DNA of 64,000 nucleotides from Acidicapsa ligni (GCF_025685655.1 NZ_JAGSYG010000002.1:62001-126000), one strand, 5' to 3'. Positions 37,601-45,390 are shown, counted from the stretch's first letter. Notes: generated by a model not told the origin, from the sequence alone. Made by a program: numbers and translations.

Positions 37601-38283
37601 CTGCCTCTGGGACTACTCTGGCGAGCGGGTCGGCGACTTTTTCCGTCTCGAACTTTGCCGTGAATCAGGTTAACAGCATCAGGGCTGTCTATGTGGGAGA
37701 TGCCAACTACAGCGGGTCAACGTCGAACGCGATCAAGGTTACGGACCTGGTTGCGATCTTTACTTTGAATGACCTTAACCTCACCCTCTCTTCAGAGCAC
37801 TCGACGCAGGTGGGGAATATCGTCGCTACTTCTGTGGGAGGCTATGCGGGTACGGTGAATCTTGCCTGCAAGCTGACCAGCAATACGACGATGTCGACGT
37901 CTACTCCGGCGGAGTGCGCGATGGATCCGGGCACTGCAACCGTTGCGGCACATGGAACGGGAGGCAGCTTAATCCTGATCTTCGGCAATGGAACAAAGCT
38001 GCCGACGGGAATTACGGCTTCAGGTGTTGCGGGACGGTGGCTGGGTGCGGGCAGTGCGATATTGGCATTTGCCTTGTTCTTTGGCATTCCGGCACGACGG
38101 CGTGGATGGAAGAATATGCTGACGGCGGTCCTGCTGCTTGTCTCCATGTCAGGCTTTACGGCGTGCGTGTCGCAGCCGAAGTTTGTCTCTGCGGGGACAT
38201 ATGTCTTCCAGGTAACGGGTGTCGACTCGAAGAATCCTGCGCTGACGGCGACAAGTACTGTAACGGTGAATGTGCCGCAGTAG
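34651..38283 (+). CDS. secreted S53 peptidase (sedolisin/kumamolisin) with Ig-like repeats
   Basis: A 1210-residue acid-type serine-carboxyl peptidase. Signal peptide ~1-38; activation pro-domain ~70-200 (LHDSTSPNFHKWLTP, EAFHTSIHTF); catalytic domain ~240-720. The triad fits Glu333 and Asp337 (AIEGYIDTQIA) with Ser617 (GYGGTSASAP), and Asp375 (DVLSISFGE) as oxyanion Asp. The Ca-site signature GYDLASGLGSVD is near 700. Three Ig-like repeats follow (~725-1040), then a last beta region interrupted by a hydrophobic hairpin (AILAFALFFGIPARRRGW, LTAVLLLVSMSGFTAC). The start at ATG 34651 has GAGG upstream. It probably degrades external protein at low pH. A hairpin repeat and terminator follow. Confidence 0.93.
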   Translation: MNALLSPISRVVRSLFLSGSGVALTAGMLLPGVVLHAQSSKPALVTESVNEAHRVVLKGNTHPLATKAADRGAVPDSMQESDLLLVLQRSPERESALRASIESLHDSTSPNFHKWLTPAQFAAQWGAADSDIAAATAWLQSHGMTVTGPNEGHTAIQFSGTAGQIGEAFHTSIHTFVVNGETHHANVSDPQIPAALAPLVAGVSTLNDFHLKSMAKAGPRGIYDTKTHQVRPDAASLSKLRPNQSIASGGEFLYVGPADAATIYDTPNGALNANYLGNGTFDGTGVKIGIVGDSFIDITQNANYRTLFDLAPLAPIVKLANGTDPGTNGDAIEGYIDTQIASAIAPGANVYFYYAGGDNGIQDAVKFAIDKNAVDVLSISFGECEGQLGASGNAMFETFWEQATAQGISVVAATGDSGSANCDDPNAVTEASYGLQVNGVASTAYDIAVGGTDFYALLGPDGNGANYPNYVLPVNANRLRTANTYIPESPWNDTYDADTYPPASYSANKVSTLGYDQLSAAGGGRSNCTVGTINADSSLDCKSGYVKPAWQVASGVPADNARDIPDLSLFAGNGHALATWAVCTDQDTDANGNPVTDCVPFGADSDEVYVSGYGGTSASAPAFAGVLALVKQATGQRQGQADYVLYNLARNASLAPSVFHDVTVGNNSVPCATNSPDCANDSAGYYFLKGYNTTAGYDLASGLGSVDVANMITSWSSVALGSTTTQLMASPTSIQHGQTVTANVNVTNEGDTATGKVTLSASTTPQALTLGSFPLMLGGVTGNITLADLPGGSYNLSATYQGIASLSQSVSNTVAITVAPEPSTTTVTVKELNPTSGGVDGAASTPYGYFADLTAAPVGNSKVGVPTGTVVFTVDDKTLGGPVSLGTTGTATVNHTILPVGEYAVRAAYSGDASFQASSGQAVVDVVKATTKLQLTSSATSYNGQAITFTVNLSTNSAGAAPTGEVELQDGSTVLGEVHLEGVAASGTTLASGSATFSVSNFAVNQVNSIRAVYVGDANYSGSTSNAIKVTDLVAIFTLNDLNLTLSSEHSTQVGNIVATSVGGYAGTVNLACKLTSNTTMSTSTPAECAMDPGTATVAAHGTGGSLILIFGNGTKLPTGITASGVAGRWLGAGSAILAFALFFGIPARRRGWKNMLTAVLLLVSMSGFTACVSQPKFVSAGTYVFQVTGVDSKNPALTATSTVTVNVPQ

Positions 38284-38298
38284 AGGCTAAGGGCAGAA

Positions 38299-38330
38299 GC
38301 AGATTCCCTGCGGGAATGACAGACAGAAAA
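38299..38330 (+). repeat. dispersed hairpin repeat, copy c
   Basis: AGATTCCCTGCGGGAATGAC followed by AGACAGAAAA, 16 bases after the S53 peptidase stop. The flank is AGCAAAAGC-type A-rich repeats rather than the GCAACG hexamers of copies a and b. Confidence 0.8.
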
Positions 38331-38397
38331 GCAAAAGCCAGAAAACAGAAAAGCAAAAGCAAGAAAACGAATGTACCGCGGTAAAATCGGGCAATTT

Positions 38398-38441
38398 ACG
38401 CAAACGGCCATCCTAAACGGGGTGGCCGTTTGCGTTGCTTT
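38398..38441 (+). terminator. rho-independent terminator downstream of the S53 peptidase
   Basis: A perfect 13-bp stem ACGCAAACGGCCA / TGGCCGTTTGCGT with a 12-nt loop, followed by TGCTTTT. Confidence 0.88.
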
Positions 38442-38463
38442 TGAGGCTGGTATCAGAGGCGGG

Positions 38464-38533
38464 CAATGCAGGACTGACAATGCAGGACTGGCAATGCAGG
38501 ACTGGCAATGTCGGACTGGAGTGTTCGGACTGG
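38464..38533 (+). repeat. 14-bp tandem repeat, five units
   Basis: Five consecutive 14-base units, consensus CAATGCAGGACTGG. The first three are nearly identical, the fourth has TCGG for CAGG, and the fifth starts AGTGTTCGG. There are no spacers, so this is a minisatellite and not a CRISPR array. Confidence 0.75.
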
Positions 38534-38760
38534 GTGTGTGGCAAATGCCTGGGCTGGCCTGATCCTGTGTGGGCTAATCTTGCTCTAAGCGAGGGATGAG
38601 CCCTTTGGGGCAACTTCAATCTGCAAGTTAGCGTCCAATGGGGTGAGTCAGGATTAAGTTTTCGATTACACTGGGAGCTTGCCAGTGCAACAGGCTTAAT
38701 GCACTCACGGGATTGGGTAATATCGGTCCTACTTCATGTGTTACGAAAGGAGTTTCCTTT

Positions 38761-39156
38761 ATGGCGACAGATAATCAGCAGGCATTCGGATGGTTCCTTG
38801 CAGGTTTGGGACTTGGAGCACTCGTTGGAATTTTGTATGCACCTAAGAGTGGGCGCGAAACACGTGAAGACCTTCTGACTTCAGCGAAGGATGGATCGGA
38901 GTATGTGCGTGTTCGCGCACGTGAGGTGGTTGATCAGGCCGGTCATCTGGTGGATACGGGCAAGGTCAAGGCATCGGAGTATGTTCAGCGTGGACGTGGT
39001 GTGGTTGATCAGGGCCGCGCGCAGTGGGAAGAGTTTGTCGATAAGGGCAAAGGCTTCGTCAATGATCAGACGGTGAAAGTATCGGCTGCGGTCGATGCGG
39101 GTCGCCAGGCTTATCAAACCACTACCGCTGCACCGGGTGAAGGTCCGCTCTCCTAA
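38761..39156 (+). CDS. YtxH domain-containing envelope/stress protein
   Basis: A 131-residue protein. The N-terminal glycine-rich TM (FGWFLAGLGLGALVGILYAPKSGRETRE) is the YtxH signature, followed by a long amphipathic helix with repeated VVDQ, VDTGKVKASEYV and VVDQGRAQWEEFVDKGK units (~40-125). YtxH-like proteins are associated with general stress in Firmicutes and are common, small and uncharacterised elsewhere. The start at ATG 38761 follows AAAGGAG; the longer frame from 38713 is unlikely. It lies ~107 bases before a DUF948-like gene and the two are probably co-transcribed. Confidence 0.85.
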   Translation: MATDNQQAFGWFLAGLGLGALVGILYAPKSGRETREDLLTSAKDGSEYVRVRAREVVDQAGHLVDTGKVKASEYVQRGRGVVDQGRAQWEEFVDKGKGFVNDQTVKVSAAVDAGRQAYQTTTAAPGEGPLS

Positions 39157-39263
39157 TCGGACAGCCTGCGTTTTTAGCCGAGGCGCAGGGCATGCATGTG
39201 CCCTGCGTTTCCTTATTTTGAGGCGGGATTTGTAGTCCTGCCTGAGTGAACGAGATTCGACTT

Positions 39264-39785
39264 ATGGATACCCAGACAATTCTGATCGTGTTCGTCGCAT
39301 TCACAGGTTTGTCTGTGCTTTTGCAGGCATGTGTGCTCTTTGGCATATTTCTTTCGCTCAAGAAAACCGCGAAGTCTGTGCTGGATGTGACCGAGGATAT
39401 AAGGGTCAATGTCATGCCGATGGTGCGCCAATCGCGGGATTTAATGGAGCGGGTTGGGCCACAACTGGTTACGGTTACTGCGGATCTTGCAGAACTTACA
39501 CAGGGATTGCGCAAGGAAACGGCGTCCGTGCGTGTTTCTGTTTCGGAGATCGTGGACCGCGTGAATCGGCAGACAAAGCATATCGACGCGATGCTGACGT
39601 CCGGACTTAATTCAGTTGAGCGAGCAGGAGTGGTCCTGGAGTCTGCGGTGGCTGCGCCGGTGCGCCAGGTCAACGGTATATTGGCTGCTGTAAGGGCGGT
39701 AATCGATACATATCGCCATGTCGATCCGCGTGATCCATTGCGAAAGCCTACTCATTCCGCTGCTGACAAAGATATGTTCATCTAG
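39264..39785 (+). CDS. membrane-anchored coiled-coil protein (DUF948-like)
   Basis: A 173-residue protein with one N-terminal TM (ILIVFVAFTGLSVLLQACVLF), then a long helical region resembling the DUF948/methyl-accepting-like stalk (VTEDIRVNVMPMVRQSRDLM through VNRQTKHIDAMLTSG). DUF948 and YtxH genes are often paired, which supports the assignment. A GTG six codons upstream is an alternative start. The function is unknown; a structural role at the cytoplasmic membrane is inferred. It converges with mnmA. Confidence 0.75.
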   Translation: MDTQTILIVFVAFTGLSVLLQACVLFGIFLSLKKTAKSVLDVTEDIRVNVMPMVRQSRDLMERVGPQLVTVTADLAELTQGLRKETASVRVSVSEIVDRVNRQTKHIDAMLTSGLNSVERAGVVLESAVAAPVRQVNGILAAVRAVIDTYRHVDPRDPLRKPTHSAADKDMFI

Positions 39786-39837
39786 CAGGGATTATGTTTA
39801 TCTAGTCTTCGCTGCGGCGTCGGCTAGTCCCATGAGG

Positions 39838-40971
39838 CTAGCTGAATGTTTCGTGAATCCATGCGCCACCGACTACTTCGTCGCCGTCGTAAAAAACAGC
39901 GCACTGACCGGGCGTGACGGCGCGCTGCGGCTCGTCAAACGTGGCGAGCGCAAAGCCTTCGCCATCGGGCTGGAGCCATGCCCATGCCGGGTCGTGACGA
40001 TGGCGGATTTTTGCCTGGACACGAATCGGTTCGGTCAGATCGGGAATGCTGATCCAGTTGAGATCTTTGACGCGGAAGGATTTTGAGTTCAGCTCGGACT
40101 CTTCGCCTACGGTTACGCGATGGCTTGCGGAGTCGATTTGGAGGACGTAGAGCGGGTTGGGAGAGGTGACGCCGAGCCCCTTGCGCTGCCCTATGGTGAA
40201 GTTGTGGATACCTTCGTGGGCGCCGAGGCGCTCTCCCGTGGCGGTGACCAGATCGCCGGCGGAATCAGGAACCTGCTGGCCCTGCTCCTCCAGGTAATTG
40301 GTGATGAACTGCTTGTAGTCGCCGCCGGGGATGAAGCAGATCTCCTGCGAATCCGGTTTGTCGGCGAGGGCCAGGTGGCTTTGACGCGCGATTTCGCGCA
40401 CCTCGGGCTTTTGCAGATGCCCGAGAGGGAAGAGCGTGTGAGCGAGCTGCTCCTGGGTGAGTCCGCCTAGAAACCAGGTCTGATCTTTGGCGAGGTCGGA
40501 TGGACGCTTCAGAATCCAGCGATCGCGGATTGGGTCGTACTCGTTGCGCGCGTAGTGGCCGGTGGCGATGCGATCCGCGCCGATCTGCCGGGCGGTGCGC
40601 AGAAGCTGGTCGAACTTGAGGTGATTGTTGCAGAGGGAGCAGGGAATCGGCGTGCGTCCGGCAAGATATTCGTTGACGAAGGGCTTGACTACATCCTGCT
40701 CGAAGCGCTCCTGCTGATTGACGACATAGTAGGGGATGTCGAGGGTTTCGGCGACGCGGCGGGCGTCATAGACATCGTCCAGCGAGCAGCAGCGGCCGGT
40801 TGACCGGGTGGGAACGCCAGCTTTGCCAGCCAGCCGGTTCTGATCCCAGAGCTGGAGGGTGAGGCCGATGACTTCGGCTCCCTCGGCGCGGAGCATGGCT
40901 GCGACGGTGGAGGAGTCTACGCCGCCGGACATGGCGACTGCGATGGTCGTGTTTACGCTGGTGACGGGCAT
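39838..40971 (-). CDS. mnmA: tRNA-specific 2-thiouridylase MnmA
   Basis: A 377-residue enzyme that thiolates U34 of tRNA-Lys, -Glu and -Gln at C2 using ATP and persulfide sulfur. The PP-loop AMSGGVDSST (~13-22) binds ATP. The two catalytic cysteines are in PIPCSLCNNHLKFD (~107) and DSQEICFIPGGDY (~205), and the tRNA-binding central and C-terminal beta domains follow, with TIGQRKGLGVTSPNPLYV. It starts three bases after the stop of the cysteine desulfurase gene, so the sulfur donor and user form one operon. Confidence 0.97.
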   Translation of the reverse strand: MPVTSVNTTIAVAMSGGVDSSTVAAMLRAEGAEVIGLTLQLWDQNRLAGKAGVPTRSTGRCCSLDDVYDARRVAETLDIPYYVVNQQERFEQDVVKPFVNEYLAGRTPIPCSLCNNHLKFDQLLRTARQIGADRIATGHYARNEYDPIRDRWILKRPSDLAKDQTWFLGGLTQEQLAHTLFPLGHLQKPEVREIARQSHLALADKPDSQEICFIPGGDYKQFITNYLEEQGQQVPDSAGDLVTATGERLGAHEGIHNFTIGQRKGLGVTSPNPLYVLQIDSASHRVTVGEESELNSKSFRVKDLNWISIPDLTEPIRVQAKIRHRHDPAWAWLQPDGEGFALATFDEPQRAVTPGQCAVFYDGDEVVGGAWIHETFS

Positions 40972-40974
40972 GGG

Positions 40975-42141
40975 TTAACCAGCCGTTCCGGCCAGGACAG
41001 GGGAGAGTTCGCGGAGGCGGTCGACGGCGGAGGGAACGACTTCGAGAACGTAATCGATATCCTCGTCGGTGGCGGTCTTCATCAGGCTGAAGCGAAGACT
41101 GGCACGGGCGCGATTTTTGTCCACGCCCATAGCCATCAGGACGTGCGATGGCTCGGTGGCACCGGAGTGACAGGCGGAGCCGCCGGAGATGGCGATGCCC
41201 TTCAGGTCGAGCGCGATGACGAGCGCCTCGCCCTCAAGCTGATCGAACCAGATATTGGAGGTGTTGGCGGCGCGTGGCGCTCCTGCTCCGTTGACGCCGG
41301 TGCCGGGGATTCGATCCAGCAAGCCGGTTTCAAGGCGGTCGCGCAGGGAGGCCAGGCGGTGCATGGCTCCTGTTTCAAGGCTATGCATGGCCAGTTCTGC
41401 GGCTTTGCCGAGGCCAACGATGCCGGGGACGTTTTCGGTTCCGGCGCGACGGCGGCGCTCATGGCTGCCTCCGACAGAGGTGGCTTCGAGGGGCGTGCCC
41501 TTGCGCACGAACATGGCTCCGATGCCCTTGGGTCCGTGCATTTTGTGGCCGCTGATCGAGAGGAGGTGGCAGCCTATCCTGCTTACATTGATGGGGACTT
41601 TGCCTGCGCCTTGTACGGCATCAATGTGAAAGAAGACGCCGGTCTGGGCAGCGATTTTGCCAATCTCTTCGACTGGCTGTACGACGCCGGTCTCGTTGTT
41701 GGCGAACATTACGCTGATCAGGCGTGTTTCCGGGCGGATGGCGCGGAGAATATCCATCGGATCGATGAGGCCGTTGGGACGCGGATCGACTTTGGTGGTC
41801 GTAATACTACCTTGAGCTGCCAGCCGGTCGGCGGCGGCGAGGACGGCGGAGTGTTCGATCGAGGTGGTGATGAGGTGATCGCCGGGGTGCAGGAGGCCGA
41901 AGAGAGCGGTGTTATCGCCCTCGGTACCGCCGGAGTTGAAGACGACCTCAGCCGGGTGACAGCCAAAAAACTCAGCGATGGTTTCGCGGGCCTGATCGAC
42001 GGCGGTGCGGGCGCGCTGGCCCTGCTGGTGAATTGAGGAAGCGTTACCGAAGTGTTCCATCCAGAATGGGCGCATAGCCTCCATCACCTCCGGTAGAAGT
42101 GGGGTGGTGGCATTGGCATCCATGTAGACGGTTCGGCGCAT
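40975..42141 (-). CDS. iscS: cysteine desulfurase (NifS/IscS family)
   Basis: A 388-residue PLP enzyme that takes sulfur from cysteine as a persulfide. The N-terminus (VYMDANATTPLLPEVMEAM) is diagnostic, the PLP Lys is in SISGHKMHGPKG (~205), and the active-site Cys is in ISGGSACHSGATEPSHVL (~327) on the long loop of group I enzymes, which suits transfer to MnmA. There is no iscU, iscA or iscR next to it, so its evident local role is tRNA thiolation, though it may also serve Fe-S assembly. The symbol is assigned at family level; nifS would be equally defensible. Confidence 0.95.
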   Translation of the reverse strand: MRRTVYMDANATTPLLPEVMEAMRPFWMEHFGNASSIHQQGQRARTAVDQARETIAEFFGCHPAEVVFNSGGTEGDNTALFGLLHPGDHLITTSIEHSAVLAAADRLAAQGSITTTKVDPRPNGLIDPMDILRAIRPETRLISVMFANNETGVVQPVEEIGKIAAQTGVFFHIDAVQGAGKVPINVSRIGCHLLSISGHKMHGPKGIGAMFVRKGTPLEATSVGGSHERRRRAGTENVPGIVGLGKAAELAMHSLETGAMHRLASLRDRLETGLLDRIPGTGVNGAGAPRAANTSNIWFDQLEGEALVIALDLKGIAISGGSACHSGATEPSHVLMAMGVDKNRARASLRFSLMKTATDEDIDYVLEVVPSAVDRLRELSPVLAGTAG

Positions 42142-42344
42142 TGGACAATTCTCCTTATTGCCATTCTACGTAAAGTTATGCTTGCCGGATACACGGTTGC
42201 GTTAAGAGGGGATGTCGTAACGGCTGGCGGTCAAAAACGGAGGTTGGATTGGGAGAAGCGCGGCCTGATAGAGTCAATGCGCGGCTGGACAACAGTTGGA
42301 GAACAGGAAAGCTGATTTGAAAGCCGCTCAGGAGGGTTTGTTGT

Positions 42345-42917
42345 ATGCGCAAGTCTTTTCGTTTCACATCGCTTAATCTGATCGGTTGTTGTCTTTTGGC
42401 GGCGACTTCCACTTTTGCAATTGCCCAGGCAGCACCGGCAAAGCCGGCCGTGGGTACGGTGATATCTCCGGCTCAAATGTATGACAGGCAGCTTTCGGGT
42501 ATGGAGAAAGAAATTGTCGGCGCGGCAGAGGCTATGCCTGCGGATAAATTCAATTTTGCACCGACGCAAGGCGAGTTTAAGGGCGTTCGGACATTTGCCG
42601 GGCAGGTGAAGCATCTGGCAGCGGCGAACTACTACTTTTTCCATGACACAACGAAGCCGTTCAAGGATCCGGAAGCGGATATTGAGAAGCTGACCTCCAA
42701 GGAAGATATTGTGAAGGCGCTCAAGGATTCCTTTGCCGTTGCGCATGCGTATATCAGCGGAATCACGGTGGCCAATGCATTTGTGATGACCGAGAATGGA
42801 ACCAGGAGCGGCACGGCGACGATGGCTCTTGCGCACTCGATGGATCATTACGGGCAGATGGTGGAGTATCTGCGCATGAATGGCATTGTGCCTCCGGCGA
42901 GCCGCGGCGGGATGTAG
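42345..42917 (+). CDS. exported DinB-fold protein
   Basis: A 190-residue protein with a signal peptide (~1-28, ending FAIAQ) and a DinB-like four-helix domain. His residues that could bind metal are in VKHLAAANYYFF and in ALAHSMDHYGQMVEYLRMNG near the C-terminus, the usual DinB positions. Many DinB-fold proteins are thiol-dependent transferases, and this organism has bacillithiol genes, but export makes that link uncertain. A strong ribosome binding site (AGGAGGG) precedes the ATG. A strong terminator follows. Confidence 0.82.
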   Translation: MRKSFRFTSLNLIGCCLLAATSTFAIAQAAPAKPAVGTVISPAQMYDRQLSGMEKEIVGAAEAMPADKFNFAPTQGEFKGVRTFAGQVKHLAAANYYFFHDTTKPFKDPEADIEKLTSKEDIVKALKDSFAVAHAYISGITVANAFVMTENGTRSGTATMALAHSMDHYGQMVEYLRMNGIVPPASRGGM

Positions 42918-42939
42918 TTTTCAGTTTGAATGCAAACGC

Positions 42940-42968
42940 GAGAGGGTGCCGATTGGCACCCTCTCTTT
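42940..42968 (+). terminator. terminator after the DinB-fold gene
   Basis: A perfect 11-bp stem GAGAGGGTGCC / GGCACCCTCTC with a GATT loop, followed by TTTGATTT. It lies 22 bases after the DinB stop and just before the convergent end of citrate synthase. Confidence 0.9.
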
Positions 42969-42988
42969 GATTTCAGTAATGAAGATTG

Positions 42989-44125
42989 TCAGGTGCGGTC
43001 TGCAATCGGGACGTAGGGTGAAGGATACTCGGGTCCGATGTACTCCGCGCGAGGGCGAATGAGGCGGTTGTCGTCCAACTGCTCGATGACGTGGGCGGAC
43101 CATCCGGCGATGCGGCTGACGGCGAAGATGGGCGTGAAGAGATCGACGTCGATGCCCAGGGTGGTGTAGGTCGAGGCCGAGTAAAAGTCCACGTTGGCGT
43201 TGAGCTTCTTCTCGGTGTTGATGTAGATCTCGATTTCGCGGGACCAGTCGTACCACTTGCTGATGCCGGAATCTTTGGACAACTGCTCGCTCATGGCGCG
43301 GAGATGCGTGGCGCGCGGATCTTCAGTCTTGTAGACACGATGGCCGAAGCCGGAGATTTTTTTCTTGGCGGCCAGCATTTCGGTTACATATTCAACGGGA
43401 TCCGCTCCGGCCTTGTCGATGGCGAAGAGCATACGCATGACGGCTTCATTGGCGCCGCCGTGCAGAGGGCCTTTGAGTGCGCCGATTGCGCCGGTGACTG
43501 CGGAGTGAATGTCGGAGAGCGTTGCGGCGATGACGCGAGCGGCGAAGGTGGAGGCGTTCAACTCGTGGTCGGCGTGCAGGATGAGTGCGACATCCAGAGT
43601 TCTCGCGGCGGTTTCCGAGGGCTTTTCGCCGTTGAGCATCCACAGGAAGTTGGCTGCGTGGCTCAGGGTCGGGTCGGAGGGAATGACCGGGAGGCTTTTG
43701 CGCAGACGATCGTAAACGGCCACGATCATGCCGACTTGCGAGGTGAGGCGGTAAGCCTTGCGGACATTGGCGTCGTGGGTGTTGTCCTTCTCGTCGGCAT
43801 CGTAGAAGCTGAGCGCGGAGACGGCGGTGCGCAGTACTTCCATGGGTGTGGCGCTGGCAGGGAAGCTCTTCAGGAGGTCGATGATCTGGGGAGCGAGAAC
43901 GCGCGACTCGGCCAGTGCAGCCTGAAATGCTGCGAGTTCTGCTTCTGTGGGCAGGTGGCCATTCCAGAGCAGGTAGGTCGTTTCTTCAAAGGTTGAATGA
44001 ACTGCCAGTTCATGGATGTCGATGCCACGATAGGAGAGAATTCCGGCATCGCCGTCAATCCAGCAAATTCCCGAGTTCGCGGCGACAATGCCTTCCAGTC
44101 CTTTTCCAGCTACTGCAGTCGACAT
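42989..44125 (-). CDS. citrate synthase
   Basis: A 378-residue short (type II-like) citrate synthase that condenses acetyl-CoA with oxaloacetate. Active-site motifs are clear: His in LHADHELNASTFAARV, GPLHGGANEAVM, and GFGHRVYKTEDPRA with the second His; the N-terminal GLEGIVAANSGICWIDG is standard. Short enzymes of this type are hard to separate from 2-methylcitrate synthase by motif alone, but no prp genes are near, so citrate synthase is favoured. It is alone on its strand, with a long gap upstream. Confidence 0.93.
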   Translation of the reverse strand: MSTAVAGKGLEGIVAANSGICWIDGDAGILSYRGIDIHELAVHSTFEETTYLLWNGHLPTEAELAAFQAALAESRVLAPQIIDLLKSFPASATPMEVLRTAVSALSFYDADEKDNTHDANVRKAYRLTSQVGMIVAVYDRLRKSLPVIPSDPTLSHAANFLWMLNGEKPSETAARTLDVALILHADHELNASTFAARVIAATLSDIHSAVTGAIGALKGPLHGGANEAVMRMLFAIDKAGADPVEYVTEMLAAKKKISGFGHRVYKTEDPRATHLRAMSEQLSKDSGISKWYDWSREIEIYINTEKKLNANVDFYSASTYTTLGIDVDLFTPIFAVSRIAGWSAHVIEQLDDNRLIRPRAEYIGPEYPSPYVPIADRT

Positions 44126-44295
44126 ATTTTCTAGGTGCTCCCAGTCTGTGTAGATGAGTTATGCAGCATGGACGTTTGTTGCTGCTGGGCCATGCAATTT
44201 TGAAAAGAGAACAAAACTCTTTATAGCGCAGCGATTCCATTGTTGTCACTTCTGAACGGCCAGTCCGGGGGGTGAAAAGCCGTTGTTGTCCCGCT

Positions 44296-44309
44296 TCCTG
44301 AATTCAGGA
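44296..44309. promoter_or_regulatory. palindrome overlapping a Shine-Dalgarno sequence
   Basis: TCCTGAATTCAGGA is a perfect 14-bp palindrome. Its right arm contains most of the AGGAGG (44306-44311) that would serve the small ORF at 44317. In RNA the site could pair within or between transcripts, or as DNA it could be an operator. Confidence 0.4.
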
Positions 44310-44316
44310 GGCAAAA

Positions 44317-44400
44317 ATGCATCGAAATGGGAGTGTAACCGACTGGGGAGAGATTCAAGATGTGCAGGAATTCGATATTTCGGTGACATCAAAAAGTTAG
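44317..44400 (+). CDS. possible 27-residue small protein or leader peptide
   Basis: An ATG five bases after a perfect AGGAGG opens a 27-codon frame (MHRNGSVTDWGEIQ...SVTSKS) ending in TAG, 147 bases before the coiled-coil gene. The quality of the ribosome binding site is the main evidence; the peptide has no recognisable motif or membrane segment. It may be a regulatory leader peptide, a small protein or chance. Confidence 0.35.
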   Translation: MHRNGSVTDWGEIQDVQEFDISVTSKS

Positions 44401-44547
44401 TTCACGGGTAGAGTTTTCAGTATGCTAGTACGCACCCGGAGTTTGACCTGACCGGTACCGCGAAACATGGAAGAAAAGAATGTCTCGCACAATCGCACGG
44501 CTTGCAGAAGATGCTACGCAGGATCGTAGCCAATGAAAGGCAAAAGT

Positions 44548-45378
44548 ATGAGCGAATTTGACACCCCTCCGTCTCGATCTATTTCTGGAGCGCTGATTGG
44601 CGTGATTGCCGCGGCCCTCCTTCTCGCAGTGGGAGGATTGGCGTGGAGCTATGTGCTTTCCACCCATCTCAATCGGGAGGATGCAGCTTTGCGAGAGGCG
44701 ACCCAGCAGAATACGAAACTGGCCGCGGAACTACGCGAAACCAACGCGCGTCTCAAGGTGACTTCAGAGGAGATGGGGCAGTCGCTTGGACTTACCCAGA
44801 AGCAACTGGAAGCGAAGGCGCAGAATCTGATGGAGCGCGAAGCGGCTGACAACAGGCGGCTGGAGAGTGCGCAGAAGGCAAATTCTCAGCAGATTACGGC
44901 TGTTTCGAGCGCGGTATCCGATGTCAAGACCGATGTTGGTGGAGTGAAGACGGATGTTGCCAAGACGCAGAGCGACCTGGCGAGTGCTGTGGGTCAACTG
45001 CAGTCGATGAAGGGTGATTTGAGCGGTCATAGCAGCTTGATTGCGCGCAATCATGACGAGCTGGAGTTGCTGAAGCATAAGGGTGACCGCAATTATTACG
45101 AATTTACTTTGAATAAGGGCGATCGGAAGCCGGTTTCTACGGTGAGCCTTGAGTTGAAAAAAGCAGACCCGAAGAAGAGCCGGTTCACGCTTGAGGTATA
45201 TGCGGACGACAAGAAGTATGAGAAGAAGGACCGGAACATCAACGAGCCGCTGCAGTTTTATACGGGTAAAGAGCCGATGCTGTACGAGATTGTGGTGAAT
45301 AATCTCAACTCGAAGAACCAGATCACCGGATATATTTCGACGCCCAAGAGTGCGCCGGTACCGCCAACAGTTCAGTAG
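44548..45378 (+). CDS. membrane-anchored coiled-coil protein of unknown function
   Basis: A 276-residue protein with a short cytoplasmic N-terminus, one TM (~18-40, LIGVIAAALLLAVGGLAWSY), and a long coiled coil (~45-175) that includes tandem heptad-like units VKTDVGG-VKTDVAK. A C-terminal beta-rich domain follows (~180-265; YYEFTLNKGDRKPVSTVSLEL, LQFYTGKEPMLYEIVVNN). I do not recognise the C-terminal family. ATG 44548 has AAAGG upstream; ATG 44533 is five codons earlier. It ends 12 bases before a convergent gene. Confidence 0.75.
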   Translation: MSEFDTPPSRSISGALIGVIAAALLLAVGGLAWSYVLSTHLNREDAALREATQQNTKLAAELRETNARLKVTSEEMGQSLGLTQKQLEAKAQNLMEREAADNRRLESAQKANSQQITAVSSAVSDVKTDVGGVKTDVAKTQSDLASAVGQLQSMKGDLSGHSSLIARNHDELELLKHKGDRNYYEFTLNKGDRKPVSTVSLELKKADPKKSRFTLEVYADDKKYEKKDRNINEPLQFYTGKEPMLYEIVVNNLNSKNQITGYISTPKSAPVPPTVQ

Positions 45379-45390
45379 TCAGGCTGTAAA

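Larger units (their letters stand above)
38284..38760. other. repeat-rich intergenic region
   Basis: Holds in order a dispersed hairpin repeat (38299-38330), an A-rich purine tract, a strong terminator (38398-38441) and a 14-bp tandem repeat (38464-38533). The last ~200 bases contain the promoter and leader of the YtxH-like gene. No gene is seen. Confidence 0.6.
44126..44547. other. intergenic region upstream of citrate synthase and a coiled-coil gene
   Basis: About 420 bases between divergent genes. It holds a palindrome at 44296-44309, a 27-codon ORF with a strong ribosome binding site (44317-44400), and a looser inverted repeat AACGGC...GCCGTT around 44256-44287. The promoters of both flanking genes must lie here; none has a convincing -35/-10 pair. 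Confidence 0.5.

Noticed and set aside
38464-38533. Possible CRISPR-like array
   Set aside because: The 14-bp units are contiguous without spacers and no cas gene is present.
43091-43996. 301-codon open frame antisense to citrate synthase (similarly 41143-42036 opposite iscS and 31542-32480 opposite the glycosyltransferase)
   Set aside because: Gly/Asp/Val-rich shadow translations; all catalytic motifs lie on the opposite strand.
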